A stretch of DNA of 64,000 bases from Chelydra serpentina (taxonomy: Eukaryota; Chordata; Testudines; Chelydridae): assembly GCA_037349315.1 (NCBI GenBank), contig JBAIAC010000001.1, positions 3,100,001 through 3,164,000 of the forward strand, read 5' to 3'. Position numbers and translations under genes: made by a program. Shown here one piece after another: positions 34,956-46,283 of the stretch (the first letter of the stretch is position 1; each line of letters starts with the position of its first letter). The notes under the pieces were generated by a model. That model did not search any database. It had not been told where the DNA came from and was given only the letters and a program-made list of their open reading frames with translations.

Positions 34956-35219
34956 TAAGTGATTTACCTATGGTCACAAAAGTAGCTTGTGGCAGAGTGG
35001 GGACTTGAAACCAGGTCTCCTGAGTCCCAGGCTTGCACTGGACTATAGTTCTTCTCCATCAAATATAGACAAGATCTTAATTTTACTCAGTCCTCACTTG
35101 GGCAAAACTCATATTGATTCAAGGGCTTTAAACCTGCATCCATATAGTTACTAGGGAGTGAGAGAAAAACAGCCTCTGTCACTATGGTATAAAGCAAAAT
35201 ATAAAGGGCAAAACATTTA

Positions 35220-35503
35220 GGGCAGGTCTACACTTAAAATACTGCATCAGTGCAGCTGCGCTGCTGTAGCTTTTTAATGAAGATGTTCTAAGATGAGGGG
35301 CAAGAGCTCTCCCGTTGGCATATATAGCCCACCTCTGCAAGAGACGGTAGCTAGGTGCACAGCAGAAGCTCTCCCGCCAACATAGCAATATGATCTACTC
35401 TGAGGTTTAGGTCAGTATAACTACGTCACTCAGGTGTGTGGATTTTTTTATACCCCTGAGTGACATAGTTATACTGATATAGGTCTGTAGCATAGACCAG
35501 ACC
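35220..35503. mobile_element. Harbinger-type MITE, 284 bp
   Basis: It begins GGGCAGGTCTACACTT and ends CATAGACCAGACC. The flanks are perfect TTA duplications (35217-35219 and 35504-35506). Non-coding. Confidence 0.82.
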
Positions 35504-35506
35504 TTA

Positions 35507-37285
35507 GGTAAAATCTGTCCACAGAGGTTTAAAGCAGTTTAAAAGTCAGGTGCTTTTTGCTGTTTTTTTTCTTCTCACCTAATGCCACAAGTGCAATGAT
35601 GCCAGGACATAACAGTCAAATAGTAGTGGCTGCTGGCCTTGTTGGCTGGTGAAAGATGGATATGCACCTCAAAATAATGTCATTTTAACTAAGAGAGAGC
35701 CTCTGAAATAAAAATCCTCAAAGGCCTCTTTATACAGGGAGAACACTTAGCCCATTGGAGAAAATATCCATCCCAGCGTGAATAGGGCATTCCAAGCTAT
35801 ACAAGTGTTACAAAGGATTTTAGAAGGTCTTCACAATTAGAGTAGTGGCTCGAAACTGTGATCCTTAGTGTCTTCCAGAAGGGAAATGGATTAAACCAGT
35901 CTGGAAATGTTTAGCTACGGCGGGCCAGATCTTCAGCTGGTGTAAATTAGCATTGATCCATTGATTTGTACCAGCTGAGGCCCTGGCCTTGTAACTTCAA
36001 AGGATAGAGCTGCCTCCTCCTGGGAATTCTAGTCTGCACAGATTTTGCCAACATAATTAAAGAGGCCATTTGAACAAAATGTGACCCTTAATTTAACCAG
36101 AATTGCTAAGAATTAAATAGCAATTTATCCTGAGTTACAGGCTCAACAACCCAGTCTCTCAGCTTCTTATATCTTTGTGTTGAGCTTCATAACACGATCA
36201 ATACAGAAATAATACATCTGAATGGCCTTGGCTGTAGCAAAGACATAAAAGCTATGGGAGGCTGTTAAAATGAAACTCTTCCTTTCTAAATGGAGAGGAG
36301 TTTTTAAGGACAAATAGCAGATGCTTTGCAATGCTTGTAAATTATTTCCCCCCTACAATTAGTAGCAAACGGTAAAAGTCTGTGTGTTTCTGTGCATTGA
36401 TGGAGTTTCCGTGGCTTTGGCAGCTTGTGTCTTTTCTAAATGGCAATAACTGTGTGTGTGTGTGTTTCTTTCTGTTTAGCAGGGAATGTGCCTCCCCGTA
36501 AAACACAAGCTCATTCTGCATGCTAGCTCTAGGCATATTGTTCCAAGAAACAGTTTCCAGCATGGGCCTCTGTAATTAGTATTTTTACTGATATGTAATA
36601 TAACCATAATAGTCCTGTTGTACTGAGTTTACATGATATTGGTGAGCACTGCAATCTCTTACTTGCCAGCTGCTGAGCAGTCCTCTCTCTGTTCCCCAAC
36701 CTCTGCAGATGAAAAAAATGCTGACCTTGATGTTACCATGAGGAATAAGAGAACTGGCTTGTGTAAAGGAAGAGCTCATTTTAATCTGAGTAAATAACAG
36801 ATTTTTTCAGATCAGTGGCAATTCCTAAAAACTTGGGGGGGGAATCAATTTCAGGACTTTTTAACATTTTTAAATTATTTTTGACCATTGAAAAGTGCAG
36901 GGAGAAACACTTTTCTAGACCAGGTCTAGTACTGTTTTGATACAGAACTTAGCACAATGGGTCCCATTCTTGTTTGGCCCTTAGGCTCTATCATAATAAC
37001 CATGATTAATAATTGAATAAGGTGAAGGGGGTGGTAAAGAAAAAAAAATGCATGGATGGGTAAGAAGTTAGCTAAGGGGTGAGAAAGGAAGAGCCACATG
37101 GATAGACAAGAGGGAATCAACAGGGGAAACCTGTGAAGGAAAGGTCCTCCCTCACTATCTTTAGTATTTATGATATTGTCAAACTGAGCATTCACATTGA
37201 GCTGTTGTGTCTAGGGCTACAAACCTCTTAAGAGCTGTACCAAAAATTAGGCACTGTGGTTTACACACCAGGGGCACAGTTTGGC
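35507..37285. other. No gene; (GT)n at about 36450-36464 and MIR/L3-tail-like relic near 36945-37015
   Basis: CTTAGCACAATGGGTCCCAT at about 36950 followed by GTTTGGCCCTTAGGCTCTAT resembles an ancient repeat tail. A fragment near 35930-35985 (CTTCAGCTGGTGTAAATTAG ... TACCAGCTGAGG) is a decayed foldback. No gene seen. Confidence 0.45.
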
Positions 37286-37498
37286 AGGGGAATTGTATGT
37301 TCATCTAGAAACTAGGCTCACATTTTTAACGGTGAGGTAGATTATTCAGTGGAACAACTTATGTAGGGATGGGGTGCATTCTCCATCACTCAAAATCAAA
37401 ACTGGATGTCTTTCTAAAAGATATTCTGTACCTCAGACACTACAAGCCTGATGGGGTGAAATCCTGTGGCCTGTATTATGCAGGAAATTAGACTACAT

Positions 37499-39670
37499 CA
37501 GGCCTGCATGGGATCACTGTGCGGCCCGCGGGAGGTGAGTAGGCAAGTGGTGGGGTGGGGCAAACCAACGGCTGGCTGGCCGGCCAGCAGGTGGGCGGGC
37601 TGGTGAAGAGGCCAGTGGCAGGCTGGGGAGTGAGGGTGAGCCAGCGGCAGGGGGCGGGGGCAGCGGCAGAAGGTAAGAGGCCAGCAGCGGGCAGGCAGGT
37701 GAGCTGGCGGCGGGGGAAGCTGGTGAGCCAGTGGTGGAGGGGCTGAGGAGGCGAGCGGGCGGCAGAGGGTGAGTAGGCGAGCCGGGCGGGGTGTGGGATG
37801 ATGAGCCGAGTGGGCGGGCAGTGGCAGGGTGGCAGGTGAGCCAGTGGCGGGGGGTGCTGAGGAGCAAGCCGGGTGGATGGGGAGAATGATGAGCCAAGCG
37901 GGCAGGCAGTGGCGGCGAGGCTTTATACTGGTGGGGGGGTGGGTGAGGAGGCAAGCGGTGAGTCGGTGGCTGGAGGGGGGCAAATCTCCCAGGTTCAAAA
38001 TCTGGGACTGTGTCCATTGGTCCTTTTTGCTGCTTGTCTCTGGGCAGGGGGTTGTCCCAATGCTGCAAAGAAGGTGTTCCCGAAGGAAGGTGCTTGCTTC
38101 TAACCCCCGAGGCCATCAGTATGTCTGCTCTTCTCTAGTCAGCCCACTTCATAGAATCATAGAATCATAGAATCTCAGGGTTGGAAGGGACCTCAGGAGG
38201 TCATCTAGTCCAACGCCCTGCTCAAAGCAGGACCAACCCCAACTAGATCATCCCAGCCAGGGCTTTGTCAAGCCTGACCTTAAAAACCTCTAAGGAAGGA
38301 GATTCCACCACCTCCCTAGGTAACCCATTCCAGTGCTTCACCACCCTACTAGTGAAAAGGTTTTTCCTAATATCCAACCTAAACCTCCCCCTCTGCAACT
38401 TGAGACCATTACTCCTTGTTCTGTCATCTTCTACCACTGAGAACAGTCTAGATCCATCCTCTTTGGAACTCCCTTTTAGGTAGTTGAAAGCAGCTATCAA
38501 ATCCCCCCTCACTCTTCTCTTCTGCAGGCTAAACAATCCCAGTTCCCTCAGCCTCTCCTCATAAGTCATGTGCTCCAGCCCCCTAATCATTTTTGTTGCC
38601 CTCCGTTGGACTCTTTCCAATTTATCCACATCCTTCTTGTAGTGTGGGGCCCAAAACTGGACACAGTACTCCAAATGAGGCCTCACCAGTGCCGAAGAGA
38701 GGGGAATAATCACGTCCCTTGATCTGCTGGAAATGCTCCTACTTATACAGCCCAAAATGCCGTTAGCCTTCTTGGCAACAAGGGCACACTGTTGACTCAT
38801 ATTCAGCTTTTCGTCCACTGTAACCCCTAGGTCCTTTTCTGCAGAACTGCTGCCCAGCCATTCGGTCCCTAGTCTGTAGCAGTGCATGGGATTCTTCCGT
38901 CCTAAGTGCAGGACTCTGCACTTGTCCTTGTTGAACCTCATCAGATTTCTTTTGGCCCAATCCTCTAATTTGTCTAGGTCCCTCTGTATCCTATCCCTAC
39001 CCTCCAGCGTATCAACCACTCCTCCCAGTTTAGTGTCATCTGCAAACTTGCTAAGGGTGCAGTCCACACCATCCTTGACAAGTTTGATTGTCCTTGGTCT
39101 GGTTCCCATCCCCTCTCCAAGGGTTGCAGCTTTCTGGAGGTGCCTGCCTTCCATGCTTTCCTCATTCACACCTCATTCATTCAACAGGGCAATTGAATAC
39201 AAAGTGGGGGGAAGATCTTATTCTACTTCTACTTCTAGCAAAAAGACATTTTTCTTTTACCTTAATTATAGTACCTTAGGGGCCCGCTATAACATATTAC
39301 CAAGGTTCAATACAAAGTCATATAAAAGTTATACAAAAATGCATAATGCAGAAATTTATCTACAACTGCATTGATTGACTGTTGTGTGCAGTAATATAGT
39401 GACCCCTGGGGGGATGAAGAGGGGTGTGATGGTGGGGCGGGGCGGGGAGGGGGTGGGTCCTATTTTACTGCTGTGATCTGATCACCCTATACACGCTGTT
39501 TCTTTCCCCCTCTACAGGCCTCCACACCCCAGCGCTGGGGAAGGAGGGGTTGTTTCCATGGTCCGGGCGGTGCTGAGGGGGGGTGGTGGTGTGTGTTTCT
39601 GTGGTGCCAGGGGGTTTCGGCCCTCATGGAGTAATATGGCCCTCACCGCTTTACGAGTTGTGCAGGCCTC
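37499..39670. mobile_element. 2.2-kb hAT-type element with a nested CR1
   Basis: The left end is CAGGCCTGCATGG and the right end is GTTGTGCAGGCCTC, imperfect inverted repeats. The flanks are GACTACAT (37491-37498) and GACTAGAT (39671-39678), an 8-bp duplication with one mismatch, typical of hAT. No transposase frame is present. The left arm is a GC-rich GTGAG/GGCGGG tandem-like stretch (37530-37960). The right arm is AT-richer. A CR1 fragment (38151-39075) inserted later. Confidence 0.7.
38151..39075 (-). mobile_element. Young 5'-truncated CR1, same subfamily as 53277 copy
   Basis: The minus strand starts inside reverse transcriptase at GATGGTGTGGACTGCACCC and runs through the ORF2 stop and 3' UTR to ATTCTATGATTCTATGA. 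The ORF2 part (stop at 38243-38245) is one open frame: [72 protein letters not shown]. Near-identity to 42175-42924 and to 56800-57703 indicates recent activity. It has no endonuclease or 5' end, so it cannot move. Confidence 0.93.
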
Positions 39671-39725
39671 GACTAGATGATTATCATATGGTCTGTTTTG
39701 GCCTTAAAATCTGCATATGTGCAAT

Positions 39726-41885
39726 AGCAAACCCACGTATGCCAGAGTTCCTTAGCTTCACAGGCAAGCTATGCAAGTAGAGTGGATTTAAGATTGCTGT
39801 AACTACAGACTGTGAACTTCCTTAATTCCTTAACAAAATCTCTTTAATCAAAATGCCTCTCTTCCATACAAGGCAGGTATGGTATGGAAGGTGAAATGTT
39901 TGCAAAGGAGGGGACAGAGTTAAGGTTGTTTGGATAAGTTTAACTATCCATTTCCATGCAAATGATTGTTTTACTATTATCTTAGCTTTAAATTCTCAGT
40001 CTTCCTAATGACATTTGAGCAATTTTCAGTGTTTTCTTAAACACCCCCCCCACACACACACCATTTAAGCAATTAACAGATGTTTACAGCCTTAACTGTA
40101 GCTTAATGGAATTGTTTTTTGCTTGGGAATTTTATACAGGCCTTATCTCCAAGCTTTTCTTTTGCAGTGCAAGCACAATTCAGCATCCATATGCAGTCGC
40201 ACCTCATTTCTGGCCACTCAATTTTGCAGACTCCCTCACGGGCCGCAATGAAAGCAGTGGGCCAAATTCAGCTCGTAGCTATGCTGGTGCAACCTCATCT
40301 ATTCAACGCACAAATCCCTTTTCAGGCTTGTGTACAAATGAACCTACAAAGCTGATAAACCACTTCTGCAAGAGACAAAGCAGGACTGTTTACCCAGGAT
40401 GAAAGCAGCCTTCAAAATCAATTCCCTTTAGCAAACCTTAATGCATGCATTGTTTTACAGTGACTAAGTCAGTGTTAGCAAGCCTCACAGCCTCTGTTAA
40501 ACAATCACATTTGAAAGAGCAGAATCTAGAGGGAAAAGAAGTATTTTCTTGACTCCTCACCTTAAGGGACAGATATAGCTGGTGGCTTTTCCAGCAACAA
40601 GAAAAACAAACAAACTTTTTTTTTTCCTGGAGTGGATGCGTGGCCGCCTCTTCTTAAGAGTTCCTGGATGAGGTTCTTCAGCAAACAGCAGTATGTATCC
40701 AAAGGCTCAAACAAAAGGCAAACAAACAAACAAAAACCTATCCCAATTTCTTTATTTAACCAAAAACACATTTTGTTTTCTTTAAATACTGGCAATACTG
40801 CATCTGGATTTTACTTTCAGTTACAGCAGCCTTCCATGCTGTTTATTATACCAACTCCTGGCTTACTTTAATGTAACTGAAAGGAAAAACATTTTATTTT
40901 ACAAAAAATCTAGGTGTTAAAATTATTCTTTCCATCTTGCCTTGCTTTTATGGTTGCCTCAGTTCAATTTGTTTATTTCTAGCTAACCCCTTTGTATTAT
41001 TTATTGCTCCCTTGAACAATGCAATATGTATTTCTTCCTCAGCACAGGGATAATCTGGGCTGGTTTCCAAAGTTGTTTAGAAACTAGTTAGCCATGGCTG
41101 CTAGCAGTAGCATAGAAGAAGAGGCCCTGTGCTACTCCTTTGTCAAAATGTCTGTTGTGGTTATTAATTTACAGTGCATCAGTGGTCTGCTTAATTTTTT
41201 TCTTCTTGAATTTCTCAGTTATGTCCTGGGTCCGCCCTTTTTGTGATTTTCCTCCCTTATTCCATACTCCATTCGAAGTTGGGAGTGAACACAACACTGT
41301 CAACAAGAGATTTAAAGCATGTTTTGTGCCAAAACTAGGAATCAATAAGTTACTATAAATGCAGATAAGAATTAATATGAATGCGTTTATTGGGCAAAGA
41401 TTGTTAGGGGATGGGGGAGTGGGGAGGACTAAAGAGGAAGGAATACACGTAATATCATTCCAGTAATTATTTGCTATCTGCAACTCATTGGGAGTGGGAA
41501 GGAGAGTCTATTTTGATCTATGTGAAGTCCTTTGTTAAGTAACTTAACCGTCAGTCTTTTTATGTACATTGTATACCCCTAACAAGACATCCTAGCATCC
41601 TATTGGTCCCTTTATTAATGTAGCTGCATACAGTCAGAATGCTTCAAGAATGTTTCTGAAATAACTATCAAATCTTTCTTCTTCAAGTTGCTGTAATAAC
41701 TCTCCATTTAGTGGATAAATACCCTCTCTGATTCTTTGTTACAAGTCTTGGCTATGTACAGCACTGTATGCCTCAACCAGCTGGTCCTTCCAGGCACTCA
41801 GCCTCTTTCTGTGAAGCATAGAAAGACTCTGTACAGTAAACAACTGTGGATGATTGCAATTTTGGAATGGACAGCAGAAACAGAG
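39726..41885. other. No gene; (CAAA)n near 40715-40735
   Basis: AT-rich with a CAAA simple repeat and a C/CA-rich patch near 40044-40062. No coding similarity seen in any frame. Confidence 0.4.
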
Positions 41886-42174
41886 GGTGTTCAGGAACAG
41901 AAGTTGAAAATTATTAGAAGCATGGAAAAATCTTCTACATGAAGAGGGAGGACAAAGACTGGAACTGTTCGCAGAGAAGAGGAATAAAAGGGAATGTGAT
42001 ATAACTATATCAGAAAATCAGTTTTATAGAGAAGGCAAATCGAGTGCCACTATCTATTTTCTCAGAAAACAAGAGCAAAGGGACGTCTGATGTAACTGAA
42101 AGACAGCAAAGTTAAAGCTGAAAGGAAACTTTTTTAACACAACACATAATTAGTTGGTGGAACTCATTGCCACA

Positions 42175-42924
42175 ATCATAGAATCATAGAATCTCAGGGT
42201 TGGAAGGGACCTCAGGAGGTCATCTAGTCCAACCCCCTGCTCAAAGCAGGACCAACCCCAACTAGATCAGCCCAGCCAGGGCTTTGTCAAGCCTGACCTT
42301 AAAAACCTCTAAGGAAGGAGATTCCACCACCTCCCTAGGTAACCCATTCCAGTGCTTCACCACCCTACTAGTGAAAACGTTTTTCCTAATATCCAACCTA
42401 AACCTCCCCCTCTGCAACTTGAGACCATTACTCCTTGTTCTGTCATCTTCTACCACTGAGAACAGTCTAGATCCATCCTCTTTGGAACCCCCTTTTAGGT
42501 AGTTGAAAGCAGCTATCAAATGCCCCCTCACTCTTCTCTTCTGCAGGCTAAACAATCCCAGTTCCCTCAGCCTCTCCTCATAAGTCATGTGCTCCAGCCC
42601 CCTAATCATTTTTGTTGCCCTCCGTTGGACTCTTTCCAATGTATCCACATCCTTCTTGTAGTGTGGGGCCCAAAACTGGACACAGTACTCCAAATGAGGC
42701 CTCACCAGTGCCGAATAGAGGGGAATAATCACGTCCCTCAATCTGCTGGAAATGCCCCTACTTATATAGCCCAAAATGCCGTTAGCCTTCTTGGCAACAA
42801 GGGCACACTGTTGACTCATATTCAGCTTTTCGTCCACTGTAACCCCTAGGTCCTCTTCTGCAGAACTGCTGCCCAGCCATTCGGTCCCTAGTCTGTAGCA
42901 GTGCATGGGATTCTTCCGTCCTAA
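42175..42924 (-). mobile_element. Young 5'-truncated CR1
   Basis: The minus strand begins TTAGGACGGAAGAATCCCAT, inside the post-RT part of ORF2, and has an open frame to the ORF2 stop (42906-42262): [57 protein letters not shown]. It ends in ATTCTATGATT repeats. It differs from the 38151 copy at only a few positions. Confidence 0.93.
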
Positions 42925-43159
42925 TATGTCACTGAGGCTAAGAGCTTAGCAGGATTTTTTTAAAGAAGAATTAGAGTAGTATATTACTAATGAGAACATC
43001 CACAGCTACATTAGATAGAATTTTTAATAAGGGATATTATAAATCTTCATGCTTCAGTCATAAGCCAGCCTCTGACTAAGGGGGTTAGGAAGAAAATTCC
43101 CACATGGGCAGGTTGTGCCTTGTCAGGGTTCAGATTTCCTCTGGAGCATGAGATACTGG

Positions 43160-43434
43160 CAGGGCCAGCGCACCCACTAGGCGACCCTAGGCGGTCGCCT
43201 AGGGTGCCAGGATTTGGGGGATGGCTCGCCTCCTGCCTCGGAGCCGGGAGCTGGGGAGGTGCCGCGGGCAGGGGGAGGCAGCCGTGGCCCGCGGGCTGAG
43301 CTGCCAGCCCCCAGGGGGTGGGGAGGCGCTGCGCGGGGGGGGGGAGGCCAGCGGCATTAGCTGGGCGGGGGGGTGCACAGGGCTGGTGCAAGGACGTTTC
43401 GCCTAGAGCGCGAAACGTCCTTGCACCGGCCCTG
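43160..43434. mobile_element. 275-bp GC-rich hAT-type MITE
   Basis: The ends are CAGGGCCAGCGCA and TGCACCGGCCCTG (inverted). They are flanked by the perfect 8-bp duplication GATACTGG (43152-43159 and 43435-43442). The right arm contains an extra palindrome, GGACGTTTCGC ... GCGAAACGTCC. The left subterminal part has GGCGACC ... GGTCGCC. Non-coding. Confidence 0.88.
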
Positions 43435-43490
43435 GATACTGGCCACTATCAGAGACATGATACTGGAATAGGTGAACCTTATATCGGACA

Positions 43491-44274
43491 ATGTTTATGT
43501 TTCTATGTATATGACTGTTTGGTACCACTTTACGAGAACATGTTAGAATCAGACATAAGCAGAACCTTGATGAGGGCCTTCATCAACACATCAGGTCTGA
43601 TTCTGATACCACATTACTTCAGTGGAGTTATCTTGATTCACACAGGTAGCAGTGGAGAATCAAGTCCATAGCAGCTTTAAAATAGCTACACATTTTTTGT
43701 TCTTGAAAATTTCCAATAGTGTAGATGTGCAGGCTGCCAAACAGGCTCAGCAGTTATACTATATAAGAATCCTCACCCATGTTATGGAGTATCAGCACAG
43801 CCATTCCCTGGCCATTAGTACAGACTTGGGGCAGCAGGCTCTGTTTGGATTGTATCCTTCCATAGTTGAACATTCACAAACCCCACTGAAGCTCCTCTTC
43901 TGGCCCTAGCCAAAACTCCCCTCCAAGCAAAGGGAGCCTCTGCAGAGCTGAACTCTGCAATACAGAAGGAGCACAGACCCTTCAAATGCTGTTCTTCTCT
44001 GATAAGCAGAGAAGTTCCATGGCCGCCAGGGTGGTCTGTGGTCAGAAAGAAGGGTCTGGATTTTCCCCAATGATGCAGAAGTTGAAATTTGTAAAATTCT
44101 TCATGGCAGACCACAGGCCTGTTCACTCCAACTGCAGTTTAGGGGGTTTATGTTGTTCATTCTTGTCACGGTCTATTGAGATTTCATGAACAGGCATATT
44201 GCCTTTGTGTATTGTAATATTATCAGCTATTTTTGTTAAGATGCTCTGAGACTTCTGGTCTTGGGCAGCTATGA
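43491..44274. other. No gene recognised
   Basis: Only a weak foldback-like fragment at about 43590-43640 (CAGGTCTGATTCTGATACCA) is visible. Confidence 0.4.
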
Positions 44275-44277
44275 ATT

Positions 44278-45042
44278 ATGATTTCCTTCCATGATGCAAT
44301 AACTGGCTCTGTGGATATGGGGAAAGTGGTAAATATGATATATCTTCACTTTAGCAAAGCTTTTGATATGGTCTCCCACAGTATTCTTGCCAGCAAGTTA
44401 AAGAAGTATGGATTGGATGAATGGACTATAAGGTGGATAGATCTTGGAGTCATTGTGGAGAGTTCTCTAAAGATGTCCACGCAGTGTGCAGCGGCAGTCA
44501 AAAAAGCAAACGGGATGTTAGGAATCATTAAAAAAGGGATAGAGAATAAGACGGAGAATATCTTACTGCCCCTATACAAATCCATAGTGCGCCCACATCT
44601 TGAATACTACGTACAATTGTGGTCTCCTCATCTCAAAAAGGATATACTGGCATTAGAAAAGGTTCAGAGAAGGGCAACTAAAATGATTAGGGGTCTGGAA
44701 CGGGTCCCATATGAGGAGAGATTAAAGAGGCTAGGACTTTTTAGCTTGGAAAAGAGGAGACTAAGAGGGGATATGATAGAGGTATATAAAATTATGAGTG
44801 GTGTGGAGGAAGTGAATAAGGAAAAGTTATTTACTTGTTCTCATAATAAAAGAACTAGGGGCCACCCAATGAAATTAGTGGGCAGCAGGTTTAAAACTAA
44901 TAAAAGGAAGTTCTTCTTCACACAGCGCACAGTCAACCTGTGGAACTCCTTGCCTGAGGAGGCTGTGAAGGCTAGGACTATAACAGGGTTTAAAAGAGAA
45001 CTGGATAAATTCATGGAGGTTAAGTCCATTAATGGCTATTAA
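44278..45042 (+). pseudogene. Chimeric open frame made by nested CR1 insertion
   Basis: A 254-codon open frame joins the reverse-transcriptase piece of CR1 A (to codon about 54, ...DEWTIRWI) in frame with the ORF2 tail of CR1 B ([11 protein letters not shown]...). It is a by-product of the insertion. The palm domain with FADD is skipped entirely and the first catalytic Asp is His. It has no expected activity. Confidence 0.75.
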
Positions 45043-45240
45043 CCAGGATGGGTAAGAAATGGTGTCTTTAGCCTCTGTTTGTCAGAGGGGGGTGATGGAT
45101 GGCAGGAGAGAGATCACTTGATCATTACCTGTTAGGTCCACTCACTCTGGGTCACCTGGCATTGGCCACTGTCGGTGGACAGGATACTGGGCTGGATGGA
45201 CCTTTGGTCTGACCCAGTACGGCCTTTCTTATATTCTTAT
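44442..45240 (+). mobile_element. CR1 fragment (B), different subfamily, nested in A
   Basis: It begins in the post-RT part of ORF2 ([20 protein letters not shown]) and is open to the stop at 45040-45042: [56 protein letters not shown]. The 3' UTR ends ACCCAGTACGGCCTTTCTTA and ATTCTTATGA. This end differs from that of A and of the 29325 copy, so a third CR1 subfamily is present. Confidence 0.9.
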
Positions 45241-45789
45241 GAAAGCTGGCTAGATTGTTGGGGTCAACAGCTCGATATCTAGTTGGCAGCCAGTATCAAG
45301 CGGAGTACCCCAGGGGTTGGTCCTGGGGCCAGTTTTGTTCAACATCTTTATTAATGATCTGGATGACGGGATGGATTGCACCCTTAGCAAGTTCGCAGGT
45401 GACACTAATATCGGGAGAGAGGTAGATATGCTGGAGGGTAGGGATAGGATCCAGAGTGACCTAGACAAATTGGAGGATTGGGATGAAAGAAATCTGATGA
45501 GGCTCAGCAAGGACAAGTGTAGAGTCCTGAACTTAGGATGGAAGAATCCCATGCACCGCTACATGCTGGGGACCGACTGGCTAAGCTGCAGTTCTGCAGA
45601 AAAGGACCTGGGGATTACAGTGAATGAGAAGCTGGATACAAGTCAGCAGTGTGCCCTTGTTGCCAAGAAGGCTAATGGCATATTGGGCTGCATTAGTAGG
45701 AGCATTGCCAGCAGATTGAGGGAAGTGATTATTCCCCTCTATTCGGCACTGGTGAGGCCGCATCTGGAGTATTGCGTCCAGTTTCCCCC

Positions 45790-45812
45790 GCACACACACA
45801 CACACACACACC
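45790..45812. repeat. (CA)n microsatellite inside CR1
   Basis: A CA run inserted where the other copies encode FWAPHYKKD. It shifts the frame. Confidence 0.9.
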
Positions 45813-46283
45813 AGAAAGGATGTGGACAAATTGGAGAGAGTCCAGTGGAGGGCAACAAAAATGATCAGGGGACTGGGGCACATGACTTACGAGGAGAGGC
45901 TGAAGGAACTGGACTTCTTTAGTCTTCAGAAGACAAGAGTGAGGGGGGATTTAATAGTAGCCTTCAACTACCTGAACGGGGGTTCCAAAGATGATGAGGC
46001 TCAGCTGTTCTCAGTGGTGGGAGAGGACAGAACAAGTTGCAGTGGGGGAGGTCTAGATTGGATATTAGGAAACACTATTTCATTAGTAGTGTGATGAAGC
46101 ACTGGAATAGGTTACCTAGAGAGGTGGTGGAATCTCCATCCTTAGAGGTTTTTAAGGCCCAGTTTGACACAGCCCTGGCTGGGATGATTTAGTTGGTGTT
46201 GGTCCTTCCTTGAGCAGGGGGTTGGACTAGGTGACCTCCTGAGGTCTCTTCCAACCCTAATCTTCTATGATTCTACGATTTAT

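Larger units (their letters stand above)
34432..35062 (-). repeat. MIR/CORE-SINE-like relic split by a MITE
   Basis: The minus strand of 35062-34959 reads through AGACCTGGTTTCAAGTCCCC and GTGACCATAGGTAAATCACT. It resumes at 34531 with AGTTTCTCTGTGCCTCAATT and continues to about 34432. Joined, it is a classic MIR-like core. The break is exactly the MITE at 34535-34955 plus its TAA duplication. Confidence 0.7.
37290..39725 (+). mobile_element. Old CR1 3' end split by a hAT-type element
   Basis: The left part (about 37290-37498) contains TTCTCCATCACTCAAAATCA and ATCCTGTGGCCTGTATTATG, then CAGGAAATTAGACTA, the CR1 3' UTR pattern. The right part (39671 to about 39725) continues GACTAGATGATTATCATATG and GTTTTGGCCTTAAAATCTG. 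The two join across the insertion at 37499-39670. Confidence 0.75.
41890..43490 (+). mobile_element. Old CR1 3' portion with two later insertions
   Basis: The host pieces at about 41890-42174, 42925-43159 and 43443-43490 join into a degenerate CR1 end: ATAGAGAAGGCAAATCGAG, AGTTGGTGGAACTCATTGCC, ATGTCACTGAGGCTAAGAGC, then ACTGGCCACTATCAGAGACA and TGATACTGGAATAGGTG. A young antisense CR1 (42175-42924) and a hAT-type MITE (43160-43434) interrupt it. Confidence 0.65.
44276..46283 (+). mobile_element. CR1 fragment (A) split by another CR1
   Basis: The left part (44276-44441) encodes [10 protein letters not shown] and [20 protein letters not shown] from the reverse transcriptase. The right part (45241-46283) resumes at AAGCTGGCTAGATTGTTGG and continues through [33 protein letters not shown] and PHLEYCVQF to the 3' UTR ending TTCTATGATTCTACGATT. 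The catalytic LDFSKAFD reads LHFSKAFD and FADD reads FAGD, so it is inactive. A (CA)n expansion at 45790-45812 breaks the frame. The subfamily is close to that of the 53277 copy. Confidence 0.88.

Noticed and set aside
36449..36464. Possible regulatory alternating GT tract
   Set aside because: A plain dinucleotide microsatellite with no supporting context.
37514..38116. 200-codon minus-strand proline/alanine-rich frame
   Set aside because: Sits in the GC-rich left arm of the hAT-type element at 37499. No domain, and other frames are open too.
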